Below, piece after piece: positions 24,198 to 34,171 of a stretch of 64,000 nt of DNA. Each line of letters starts with the position of its first letter. Position 1 is the first letter of the stretch. The position numbers and the translations under genes are program-made. Below the pieces are notes generated by a model, which saw only the letters and a list, made by a program, of their open reading frames with translations, searched no databases and was not told where the DNA came from. Source of the DNA: Hemileia vastatrix (Eukaryota > Basidiomycota > Pucciniomycetes > Pucciniales > Zaghouaniaceae); NCBI GenBank assembly GCA_030280995.1, contig JASXTE010000005.1, forward strand, positions 36,846,203-36,910,202, read 5' to 3'.

Positions 24198-25601
24198 TTA
24201 AATGCTGGCAGAAGTGAAATAAAAGCATACTTTGGCTACCTTTTTGCGAGTTCTTAGAACACCAAAGCGAAAGTCAAGTTTTAGACATTCGTATGACCTT
24301 CTCATACCCCGCACAACACTTTTTGGAGGACTCTGACTTCTAAACGGGAAATCAAAGGTAAGTGGGGAATCAGGTACGGAATAGTCAAAGGTTGACGACC
24401 GTCCTCCCAATCGCTCCTGATCGAATTTTCCTGATTCTCGAGACCGATCACCTTTGAGACCCATTGTCTTCTTGTGCTTGCTGGGGTTAAGTAGTTGCTT
24501 TTTGAACAAATCACAAAGAGATGTCTTTGGATTTGATGGCGGTGACGATTCTACTTCCTCAACACAATCCAACTGAAGATGAGGGCTGGAATAGAAAGAG
24601 ACATGATCCACAGAATTGGCATGAGCCATGGCCGAAGTCGAGATATTGAAAGCAAAGGGAGGCGAAAAAGTGCGAAGGTTTTCTGAACGGGATTTAAATA
24701 GCTGTGTGGGGGCAGACATTTGCCGGGTAGCAGAAGGAAAAATAGATTGAGTCAATGCGGAGTTCAGAAGAAAATTTTTTGGCGGCATGCTTTTCATTTT
24801 GTTTTTTTGTCGCTGATTTGAGCAAGAGAGATTGACGTGGTTGCCTAGGGAAATGGAAGAGAAGGAATGTTTGAGGGGAACTGATTTGATGCGGTATTCA
24901 CTCATCTCACTTGATGTGAAGTCTTCCGAAGTTTTTCTTGGAACCAACGGACTTCTAGTGGATAAGGGGGTGAGCGAAGAAGTGTGCGAGATAGGAGGCA
25001 AACGAGTCTGAAAACCATGTGCACAGTGCTGGTGAAAGGTGGGAGACGGATAGAAAGTAGACGAAGATGGGAGGACAGAAGAGGATGGATAGGGTACTTG
25101 AGAGGAATGACGAGAGCATAAAGAAGGGGAGTAGGTCGAAGTGTCGAATGCCGAGGACCAAGTTACGTGAGTGCCGGATGGATCTGAGGGAGACGAATAT
25201 GGATCTTGGAGCCTGGAGCGATGGAAAGAATAGTCACTCCTGTACTCCTGATTGTGGGTTCGACAGTCTTCATCTTCCTCGTCATCAGCTTGGGTAGAGA
25301 GAGTCAAAGAAGAAGAATTGCTCTGCAGTTGGAGGGGTGCAGCAGTTCTGAAGTGGCGGTCTGGAAGAAAGATAGTGTGATTGTCAGCAATCAACTAAAC
25401 ACGATAAACGCCACTCCGAAACTGTTTGACACTAAAAACTGAACGTTACCCACATTCAGGGTCGTGCTCTATGCCTTCGTGATCAACAAGAGCCCTACGA
25501 TTGTACAAATTGGGAGCGCGTTTCAGGTTTTGACAAGAGCCAGAGTGATGTGGGCTAAAAAGGTTGATGAGACCCTTAGGCTTATCACAGTTGAATGGCA
25601 T
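24198..25601 (-). CDS. hypothetical Ser/Pro-rich protein, two exons (host gene)
   Basis: A 398-codon open frame with no repeat character, ordinary CpG and biased Ser/Pro composition; I recognise no domain, so the function is unknown. Low-complexity Ser/Thr/Pro stretches, scattered basic clusters (KHKKTMGLK, RTRKKVAK) and one acidic patch (DDEEDED) suggest a mostly disordered regulatory or scaffold protein. A 5' exon is likely: the ATG at 25601 begins MPFNCDKPKGLINLF and runs to DHEGIEHDPEC. Two splice choices keep the frame: GTGGGT donor with TTCCAG acceptor (intron 25361-25453, about 436 residues in all) or GTAACG donor with CACTTCAG (intron 25348-25449, about 433). Both contain a possible GCTGACA branch site. 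The frame is also open upstream to an ATG at 25685. The stop is at 24198-24200. Confidence 0.6.
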
Positions 25602-25685
25602 TTTGAAATGAGAAAGATAAAAGTTCAAGTCTTGGAAGAAAAAGTTGAGAAAGGAGGGATCTGATCTACAAGAATAAGTAAGCAA

Positions 25686-26888
25686 GAGATAGTATAGGAG
25701 TTAAAGACAAAAAACGCGGTGGAGATGATGCAACGGACCTTGGGGAAAAACAAATAGACAGGCGAAGGGTCTATCTTTTTATGACTTATTTCTTAACAGA
25801 GAAAATAAGGAAACAACAAGAATAAAGCTATCAATGAAGATGGATAGATAATAAGATCAATGTGAAATGTTATATGTAAGAAAGGATAGATAAAGTCGGA
25901 CACAGAGCAAAGGGTGTGAGGGCAGCCTATAATATAGACAGATTGTGAAAGGGGAGACAAAGCTAGAAAAAAGTGGGCAGACTGCTAGGACTATAAATAA
26001 TATATCTTTGACAAAATCACTCCGACCTCCCCTCATAAACTGGGCATAGACAGAGCCACACACAGAGGCTGTGAAATGTGAGGGAAATCAATCACAGAGC
26101 AAGCTTAACCGACCGGAGTTTGGAAAATCAAAACAATGAGAGCAAATCAAAGATGAGAGAATTTAAAATAACAGGGAATGAAAAACAATGGGGACGCGGG
26201 TAGCTGGAGGTACGTAGAATGGTTGGTGCGTGAGGAGTGAAAATTGAGGAGTTAAAGATGAATGGTACGAGTGGAGTTATAGGGGAGGCAAAATAAAATG
26301 AAGCCGGATTAGATAAATTGTGTGGTTATCTTAGGAAGAGGATCAAGCAAAATCAGGCCGGATTAAATCAGCGAAAAGCGTGGATTGAGTTATGTAATGG
26401 CAATTAAAATAGAAAGAAGCAGGAAAGCAAAAGAACAATAATGTTAATCTCAATGACAATACCAACCATCACTCAGTCAATCCCTCCCCCTCACAACAAT
26501 GAGGAAGGGATGAGAGAGATGGATGATGAGAGATCTATCTATTTCACTATCTCACCTCACTCTTACTTACCAAAAAAATACCTGTAGCTAAACTTTGGCT
26601 AGCGAGGTGCTTAAACAAAAGCGCGTTGAAACTAAGATAAATAAGAGTGTAATGAGATCATCCAACAAAACAACAAGGAAGAGACACAAACTGGGCCGCG
26701 GCTATGTCGATAAAATGGAGACAAGCAAAGAGATTTGTGACTCTCGTTAAACGCTGAAGATTTTATGATACTAGAGAAAACTGGTGAATCATTATTTGGT
26801 GTTGTAATCATTGTCATCACTTTGATGTATTAACTTCTCTCTGCTTTGTATGTACTTTATTTATCATTCATTCCCCTTTAAGTTGATA
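25686..26888. other. upstream region of the host gene
   Basis: This is the presumed promoter side of the leftward gene. It is purine-rich on the plus strand, with no repeat or further gene that I can support. Confidence 0.4.
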
Positions 26889-27007
26889 CAGCCATTTGGA
26901 AAAACCTTGCTCTTTTTTTCCCTCATCCCCCGCCAAAAGCGACCTAAACTCATGTTTATGGCGGATGATAATAGGCAAAAACACAGCAAGATTTTTTTAA
27001 GTAGCTG
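26889..27007. mobile_element. short MITE Q, copy 1
   Basis: It is 119 bp with TA on both sides (26887-26888 and 27008-27009). The left end is CAGCCATTTGGAAAAACC and the right end, inverted, is CAGCTACTTAAAAAAATC. The core ccgccaaaagcgacctaa is shared by the copies at 28732, 29369 and 30258. Confidence 0.75.
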
Positions 27008-28731
27008 TAACTTTTTTTTCCCTTCCCTTTTTTCGAGTTCCCCTTTTTATTTTTATTGTACATAAATCTTACATTCTTATTTATTTATGTGAACAAAACG
27101 TGTTTGTGGAAAAATATAAATCTTTCCTCTAAAAACCACACATTAACACAGAGCATTCCATTGCCCCCTCACTTTGGTTTCCAATCAAGACTTAGCTATT
27201 AAATGAAAGTATGACTGTAATAATAACTGCGCCTGTCTTTGCTTCAATCGCAATATCTATTCGGCATCCTTCAGAACTGCCTGACTTCACTGCCTTGGGC
27301 ACTGCAGTATATTCTTTTTTCAACAAACCTTCCCGCAAACTCCCAGTCCAACTTTCCACATCCTTCAATCTTTCTTAAATTTGCTGTGCACCATCTCCAA
27401 ATACCAGTAGAACTTCACATAAATGCTCATTCTGCAAATTTCCCTCGTTAACTTCTCTCCAGCTGATCTTATGGGGCCTGAGTAATATTTTTATTACCTT
27501 ACTTCTTGGTTGACACCACTTCCCACCAAGCAGCTGCCGATCTCAACATTTTGTTTGCTTGTTTTTCTTATTTTAATTTACCTATTTTACGAAGTTTTCG
27601 AATGTTTTGGTTCTGTAGTGTTGCAACAATGTGCTTATTTCTTGAACCTTCAATACCGGAAGAAGAAAATCTCTCACCCGTTAGCAAGTCACTAGTCCTG
27701 ATTAAAATATGATAGTTCAATTGAAGATAAGCATGGAATAGCATGGGACAGCCCATTTTTTCTTGTGAAATAACTTAATACAGTTTACTCTGTTCATTTG
27801 GCGGCATTTCCATTGCCTCCTCATCTTTCAAGTTTTAATCATTGTCGGAAAATTAATCTCCTACAAAATTTTCTGATATACTTCTGCTTCATAGCTTGAG
27901 TAAAATTACGATTGGATCCTCTAACTCTTTGACTATTTACTTCGCGACTATTTCCCCCGTCTCAAATTCATGGGATCACTTTTTAAAAAATGATACAAAC
28001 GTGCTGACTACGGAGCCAACTATCACTCTTTTCTGGGCAACTTTATTAACTTTTGTTATGTTATGTCTGACTCAGCTTACTCTCTCTCTCTCTCTTGATT
28101 TGTTTTTTTAATATCATCGCCAAACACGAAAAGCTGTCAAGTGATGATTGTTGGCCAATAGTCGGTCGACACGGATGAAAATTCTTATTTGTTATATACT
28201 CCTGATCATCAATAAATTATTTAGTTGACGCATGATAATCGTCCATTGTCTTTAGCTCATTGCGGCATTCTGAACCTAATGCCGATATATCAGCACTTAC
28301 AAATAAAATATACATCCAATTACGGATGTATATTATGGTTTCACCGGCGTGTCAAACTTCATAAATCAGACGCTGACAAATTAATCGAGTAGATAATGGT
28401 GGAGGTTTGCATATTAGTATAGTCACAGCGATGAGACAATCATTTTTGTCTAGAGGAAAGGCACGTATGAGTGAATGACAAAAAATGAGGCGAGTATTGA
28501 GAAAGGTACAAAAAAAGCGGGTGAGACAAACCAAATTTAGAAGAATCACGATAGCACTGAGAATTAAGTCACTCAGGCTTGTAACAAACCTGCTTCACAA
28601 GCAAAGCGTGGATCCAGGGTATGTTGTTGAGAGGAACGCGGGAATGGGAAAAAGTGGTGGCAGTCGGTTGATCTTAACTTATGTAAAAAAAAATACCCAA
28701 ACTGTCTGCAGGCTGGGGGGAAGATGAAGCA
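27008..28731. other. low-repeat intergenic region
   Basis: Only short open frames occur, on both strands, none with recognisable motifs. There is a (TC)n run near 28081-28098. CpG content is ordinary. Confidence 0.4.
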
Positions 28732-28986
28732 CAGCTATTTGAAAACCCTTGCGGTTTTTCATCTCTCCTCTCTCACACCAAGGGCATAAATTATCTGACC
28801 TAAACTCATACTTTTGGCGTTGGAAGGGAGAGAAGGAAACTGCAAGCTTTTTCCAAATGCGGCTATTTGGAAAGACCTTGCGGTTTTCTTGTTTCTCATT
28901 CCCCGCCAAAAGTGACCCAAGCTCATGTGTGTTTGACGGAGGATGTGGAAGACGAAAAAAATAGCAAGCATACCTCAGGATAGCTG
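28732..28986. mobile_element. short MITE Q, two copies head to tail
   Basis: Two units (about 28732-28855 and 28861-28986) share gctatttg...aaccttgcgg and the core ccaaaagtgaccc/cataaattatctgaccta. The shared junction suggests one inserted in, or was duplicated next to, the other. Confidence 0.6.
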
Positions 28987-29081
28987 ATTTTCGTGATTTC
29001 AACCCAAACGGCCCCGCTGACTCTTAGCTAAACTAAAGGTAAAGTGATTAAACTCATTGTTGATTGGCTCTGATAGTGCTA

Positions 29082-29368
29082 CAGCCAGATCCGAAAACAT
29101 TGAGACAAAAATGAAAATTTTCGAAAATTTATTGACAGCCCAAAAGTTGAGCTGCATTTTTTTTGTTTACATCTTTAATTCATTTTATGACAATTCGGTT
29201 GATTTCTCTGTTATTTCGCCTCTCTTCATCATTTGAGTTGAAAGAGAAGGCAAACAGACTGTTACAAAATGAATTGAAGATGTCAAAACAATACTGCAGC
29301 TCAACTTTTGGGTTGTCAATAAATTTTCGAAAACGCTCAATTTTGTCTCAATATTTTCGGATCTGTCT
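29082..29368. mobile_element. pogo-like MITE P, copy 3
   Basis: The ends are gatccgaaaacattgagac and, inverted, gatccgaaaatattgagac. The internal half-palindromes (cccaaaagttgagctgca and gcagctcaacttttgggt) match copy 1. It appears to sit inside a Q-type MITE, whose remaining right part follows. Confidence 0.75.
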
Positions 29369-29464
29369 TTCTTGACTCTCATGCTCCGCCAAAAGCGACC
29401 TAAATTCATGTTGTTTGACGGAGAAGGGGAGACGCGAAACCTGCAAGTTTTTCAAAAATAACTG
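29369..29464. mobile_element. short MITE Q, right part
   Basis: It contains the core ccgccaaaagcgacctaa and the right end (cctgcaagtttttcaaaaat, then aactgta). The left part is lost or lies before 29082 (ctacagcca). Confidence 0.6.
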
Positions 29465-30257
29465 TACAAGAAATTTTATGCACAACCGTACATTAATTAT
29501 TCTAAGTGAAGTTACATTTTATACGTTTAACCTGTTGTATCAAATATTAAATTCAAAAAAGAACAATTGATTGCAATCATCATGCAATTGTCTCATAAGA
29601 CTTATTGACTAGGGAAAAGGGCCATGGAAATATAAAGTTAATGTGTTAGTGAAGCATTAGTTTCGCAAACTGCTAGCACTAAAATTCAGCGCATGGATTG
29701 ATAGAAACACATTGAACAAAATTTGATAAATGGGAACTACATTTCTATTCATTGCCATCACCTCGGTTACTATTTGTTAGTAACTAAACAATCTAAATAA
29801 GTACACACATTCAGAAATTTCTTCCATGCGTTACAACAATAGATAATAGGTATTTGTAGGCAACCAAATAGTATTGAAAAACTGAGGGGAAAGTAAATGG
29901 GAAATTTCTAATGTAGAGGATTGTCAGAAGACCGCACACACAAACCTTGGTATTTCAAGAATTAGACATGTAGCATCTTTTAACAGTTAAAACCACTTGC
30001 AAGAGTGGCAAGTGACAATAATTAGGGAGCTTGAAAAGGAGAAACTTCAGTACTTTATCATCCAGTACATGTGTAACTGACGAGCCCAGGACTGGATCTA
30101 AGAACTTAGATTGGGATTTTTAAGCCCGCATATGTGAAATGAAAGGCAGTGCTGCGAAAGTTTTCTATCTCATGATAATTGTAACACAACGTTTCCTGAT
30201 TGTCACAAGGTTTGACTGATTTGGATTCATGTTAAGGAAAACCCCCGAATCTAAGTT
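29465..30257. other. low-repeat intergenic region
   Basis: I see nothing beyond unique-looking AT-rich sequence. Confidence 0.35.
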
Positions 30258-30369
30258 ACAACTAGAGTTATTTGGAAAAATCTTACTCTCCTTTTGTCCC
30301 TCATTCCCCACCAAAAGCGACCTTGATTCATGTATGACAAAATCACAACAAGATTTTTTCAAGTAGCTG
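30258..30369. mobile_element. short MITE Q, copy 4
   Basis: It has the core ccaccaaaagcgacctt and the right end aagattttttcaagtagctg followed by TA, matching 26889-27007. Confidence 0.65.
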
Positions 30370-30473
30370 TATATCATTAAAAAGACTTGGATCTGAGAGG
30401 TTGATCACCAATCTGGAATGTAATTTAGGAGATCCAGCGTAGGTACCTAAAAAAGTATGTGCAAGTTATAATA

Positions 30474-30680
30474 CAGCGATCACAAAATCTCTTGGGGAGA
30501 TTTTGCAAAACAAATTAAAAAAACAGACGAAAAAAAAGCAATTTGCTGATCAGTATGCAGCTTTTGAATGCCTTTTTTGTGATGTTTTTTTTTTTTTTTT
30601 TTTTCAAGAAAAAATATTTTTTTGAGCAATTTTTTTATTATTTTTATACAAAACCTCAACAAAAGATTTTGTGATTGCTG
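30474..30680. mobile_element. MITE with CAGCRATCACAAAATCT ends
   Basis: It is 207 bp with TA on both sides (30472-30473 and 30681-30682). The inverted ends CAGCGATCACAAAATCT and CAGCAATCACAAAATCT differ at one base. A run of about 22 T sits near its centre. TA duplications again suggest a Tc1/mariner source. It is the only copy in this window. Confidence 0.75.
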
Positions 30681-30944
30681 TATGAAGAAATGTTCACTGA
30701 GCAAAGTGAGATTTGAAGAGGGTAGCATCATATGTAGACCACAAGATTATCACACTCACTTAAAACCATTCAAACAAACAAAGAAAAAAAATCCAATATT
30801 TAGTTTTATCCGGCTGTGCCGGTACTCAAAGGCCAAAGCAAGGTAAGGCTGGTCTATTCCATCCTACGGTACGAATGAGGAACAGCCAGGTGGATCCCAC
30901 CAGACTATATACAACACTTTCTGTGTAACCCAGTAAGCCTATAT

Positions 30945-31715
30945 TATTAGAAATGTCATTTCTTTCATTGATCTTGTACCATTGTCTATCTACCTCAGAC
31001 TACCTTACATTCCTCAGTTTACGCTCTACTCTTTGTACCTCAGCCTCAGTTGTGGCATCCCTGCCTGAGCAAAGTATTTCCCTTTAATAGCAAAACTTGA
31101 ATATTCCATTGTTAGATAAAACTTAGCTTGATGATAGAGGATATATATATATTGTAGTTACTATGCTCCTGTTTCCTCACTCATCTACGTTTTATCTTTC
31201 TCTTATTCTCTTTGCTATTTTCCTCACTTTTGCTCTCCTTTCGCTCGGTGTCACTTTCCCACTCGCTCACTCCACGCTACAGGTATTTTTCTTAGTACTA
31301 TTGTTCTTATTCACTCTTCTAATATTGTATGTGCCCTAGGTATTTGGGTTTATCACTGTAAGACGTGCGAAGTGTTCTAATTAGGACTTCTTGTCTTCCT
31401 TAAAAGGTACCTTACATTGTTGATTACTTTTTGTGTCTCCATGCAATTTATGACTCATCTACGTTTTATCTTTCTCTTATTCTCTTTGCTATTTTCCTCA
31501 CTTTTGCTCTCCTTTCGCTCGGTGTCACTTTCCCACTCGCTCACTCCACGCTACAGGTATTTGGGTTTATCACTGTAAGACGTGCGAAGTGTTCTAATTA
31601 GGACTTCTTGTCTTCCTTAAAAGGTATTTGGGTTTATCACTGTAAGACGTGCGAAGTGTTCTAATTAGGACTTCTTGTCTTCCTTAAAAGCTGCAGATCT
31701 CCTACCTAGATTTTA
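30945..31715 (+). repeat. copia-1 5' LTR with internal duplications
   Basis: The termini are TATTAG...GATTTTA rather than TG...CA. A TATA-like ggatatatatatattg lies near 31138. A 104-bp module is present twice (31179-31282 and 31453-31556) and a 67-bp module three times (31340-31406, 31557-31623, 31624-31690). The same arrangement occurs in the 3' LTR. Confidence 0.9.
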
Positions 31716-31729
31716 GGTTATGGGCCCAG
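31716..31729 (+). promoter_or_regulatory. copia-1 primer binding site (initiator tRNA-Met anticodon arm)
   Basis: GGTTATGGGCCCAG starts immediately after the LTR and is the complement of the initiator tRNA-Met anticodon stem-loop (with CAU at its centre), as in Drosophila copia and yeast Ty5, which prime from a cut half-tRNA rather than from the tRNA 3' end. Confidence 0.75.
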
Positions 31730-31744
31730 AAGCCAATTAATTAA

Positions 31745-32335
31745 GTGAAGAATCTAACGCACGCCATAATCCTCATTTCATCTGCTACCATGTCAAGTGA
31801 TACTCTTACTGTCTCCACTGGATCAGACGTACCAGTGTTGAACAAAACCAACTATCCTTCATGGTCTATGAAAATGAAAGGTTATCTACTTCAGAATGGC
31901 TTATACCATCTAGTAGCAATCCGACCCACTCAGTCCTCTACCTCTCAGTCTAAATCCCCTGCGAATGTTCCCACTGCATCTTCCTCATCTCCTCTCTCAG
32001 AAGACACCGAATTACAGCGTCAAAAAATTATGGGAATTTTTTTCTTGAAAATGGACTCTTACCATACCAATATTTTCATTGGTACTTCCAACGACAACAA
32101 TCCTGCTCTTGTCTGGAAAACTCTTTTTGATCACTATCATTCCCGAAGCGCTTCCAACAAAGTTGCTGTTCTATACAGACTGTACACTTTCTCTTTCAAT
32201 GGTGACTTTGGAGCGATGCTGGAAGAAATCAAAATGCTTGAAAATGAAATCCTCCTCGTTCAAGCTGGTGTAAGCGAAGAAGCACTTTGCATTATGATAC
32301 TTCATCGTCTTCCCTCTCAATTTGAAATCATGTGA
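31745..32335 (+). CDS. copia-1 gag N-terminal portion, ends at in-frame TGA
   Basis: The product is 196 residues. It opens with a weak leader; the ATG at 31790 (MSSDTLTVSTG) is the more typical gag start. The Copia gag domain is clear: VLNKTNYPSWSMKMKGYL (the NYxxW motif), LVWKTLFDHY and the AVLYRLYTFSFNG block, followed by IMILHRLPSQFE. TGA at 32333-32335 ends it, but the same frame continues without another stop into the zinc finger and protease. The stop stands where Copia gag normally continues, so a TGG-to-TGA change would explain it; read-through cannot be excluded. Confidence 0.8.
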   Translation: MKNLTHAIILISSATMSSDTLTVSTGSDVPVLNKTNYPSWSMKMKGYLLQNGLYHLVAIRPTQSSTSQSKSPANVPTASSSSPLSEDTELQRQKIMGIFFLKMDSYHTNIFIGTSNDNNPALVWKTLFDHYHSRSASNKVAVLYRLYTFSFNGDFGAMLEEIKMLENEILLVQAGVSEEALCIMILHRLPSQFEIM

Positions 32336-34171
32336 CAAACCCTATTTTCTAACTCTAACGTCACTGCGGCCCCATTAACGACTCAAGCTTTGCTATCTGC
32401 TTTAATGGATTTTGAGCGTAACTCATTGGCTGCTCCGGATACCTCCACTTCCTCTGCCCTTGCCTCTCGAAAAGGTCCCGCCGAAATCTGTACTGGTGGT
32501 AAACATAATCCGAAAACAAAGCATAGTGAAGCCCAATGCTTTCAACTCCATCCACATCTTCGCAAAGAACGAGAATCGTCCAGAAATCAGGCCAAAGCCA
32601 ATTTTGCGTCTCAACTGGACATCATTGACCTATCAACCTCAACAATGTGTCTCTCTACATTTGCTCTCAACTCTGTTCCGCACTTTAACTCCATCCTAGA
32701 TAGTGGAGCTACCCAACATATTTTTTGCGACAAATCTTATTTTCTTGAATTCACCCCTGAAAACTCTTCGGTCATTGTAGGAGATGGGAGATCTGTCAAA
32801 TGTCAAGGAACTGGGACGGTAGTTGGAACTGTAAATGGCATTAACATTCAACTCAAAGACTGCCTTTACGTTCCCTCCTTTAAACAAAACCTCATCTCTC
32901 TAATCGATATTCTTAAGAAGGGTCCAACGTTGAAGTGCTCTGAAACCCAATATGAAGTCAAAAACCACGAAAAAGTCATCATTTCTGGACCTATCTCAAA
33001 CAACCTTTTGGAGTTCAATCTTCTTCCTTGTAAGCCCTCCCCTTACAAAATTGTTTCCGCATTGACAGCCAAATCCTTACCTGTTTCTGTCTGGCATCTA
33101 CGACTTGGTCATCCTAGCCTTGAATATCTAAATGCACTCAAAAAGCTGGAAATAATTAACTTTCCTGCCGTTAACACTCTTCCTTTTTGTGAATCGTGCG
33201 TTAAAGCAAAACTTCATAAGATTCCCTTTAGTGGTACCCTACCTTCTGCTTCACGACCACTCGAATTTCTGCATAGTGATTTGAGCGGTAAAATATCTCC
33301 TCCTTCTCTAAGCGGTGCCCGATATTACTTCCGTATCACAGATGCATATTCCAATTACAGATTCATTTTTACCTTAAAAAATAAAGACGAAACTTTGCCT
33401 GTATTTAAAAATTTTAAAAAATTCATTGAAAAGCATCTTAATTATAAAATTGCAAATATTGTCAATGACAATGGTGGCGAATACATTAATCATCAGTTTA
33501 ACTCCTTTCTTGCTGAGGAAGGAATCCGCATGATAACCACCTCTCCTCATCATCCGGAACAAAATCCTATAGCTGAGAGAGGCAACCGTACCACCACTGA
33601 GAAGGCTAAAGCTCTCCTCTACACTGCTAACTTACCTCTGGAATTCTGGGCCGAAGCAGTAAACACTTCTGTTTTTCTCGAAAACAGATCTCCCACTATT
33701 AGCAACAATATGATTACTCCATATGAAAAACTCTTTAACCTCAAACCCAGAGTTGACAATCTCCGAACCTTTGGCTGTGCTGCTTGGCCACTAATCACCA
33801 AGCATGTTCGAAGAGGAAAATTCATGCCTAACAGTAAAAAATGTATTCTTCTTGGCTATGTCGAAAATATGACTAGTTACAGACTGTTTGACCTTGAAAG
33901 TAAAAAAATCATCACTTCACACCATGTACAGTTCAACGAGTCAGAATTTCCTTATCCCAATTCTCCTCCCTGTCTCGACAATCTCATAGAAGACTGCTCG
34001 GAATTTTTCATTCATGTCTCGCCGGCTGCTCCTTCACCTCCAGTGTCGGAATGCAGTTCTAACTCAAATAATGATTCTCCCATCCATGAAGATCCCTCTG
34101 AAACTTATGAGCCATCTGACACTTCTGATGTCATAGCCGAAGAACTCAATCCTAATACTACTGAAACGTAA
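32336..34171 (+). CDS. copia-1 gag end, protease and integrase
   Basis: This continues in the same frame as gag. Numbered from the first ATG (32390), it has an atypical zinc-binding block CTGGKHNP...H....C (residues 34-50), aspartic protease SILDSGATQHIF (Asp104), the pre-integrase HHCC finger (His236, His241, Cys267, Cys270) and a complete integrase triad: Asp297 in HSDL, Asp360 in VNDNGGEY, Glu396 in AERGNRT. The last two are 35 residues apart (DD35E). The Ser/Pro-rich tail (SPAAPSPPVSECSSN) is the usual linker before reverse transcriptase. It ends with TAA at 34169-34171, again in frame with what follows. All catalytic residues are intact. Confidence 0.9.
   Translation, partial: QTLFSNSNVTAAPLTTQALLSALMDFERNSLAAPDTSTSSALASRKGPAEICTGGKHNPKTKHSEAQCFQLHPHLRKERESSRNQAKANFASQLDIIDLSTSTMCLSTFALNSVPHFNSILDSGATQHIFCDKSYFLEFTPENSSVIVGDGRSVKCQGTGTVVGTVNGINIQLKDCLYVPSFKQNLISLIDILKKGPTLKCSETQYEVKNHEKVIISGPISNNLLEFNLLPCKPSPYKIVSALTAKSLPVSVWHLRLGHPSLEYLNALKKLEIINFPAVNTLPFCESCVKAKLHKIPFSGTLPSASRPLEFLHSDLSGKISPPSLSGARYYFRITDAYSNYRFIFTLKNKDETLPVFKNFKKFIEKHLNYKIANIVNDNGGEYINHQFNSFLAEEGIRMITTSPHHPEQNPIAERGNRTTTEKAKALLYTANLPLEFWAEAVNTSVFLENRSPTISNNMITPYEKLFNLKPRVDNLRTFGCAAWPLITKHVRRGKFMPNSKKCILLGYVENMTSYRLFDLESKKIITSHHVQFNESEFPYPNSPPCLDNLIEDCSEFFIHVSPAAPSPPVSECSSNSNNDSPIHEDPSETYEPSDTSDVIAEELNPNTTET

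Noticed and set aside
25067..25442. Plus-strand open frames, one with a membrane-like segment (IVTPVLLIVGSTVFIFLVISLG-type)
   Set aside because: They are antisense to the 398-codon host frame and to its proposed intron; the host frame is longer, has biased Ser/Pro composition and a matching upstream exon.
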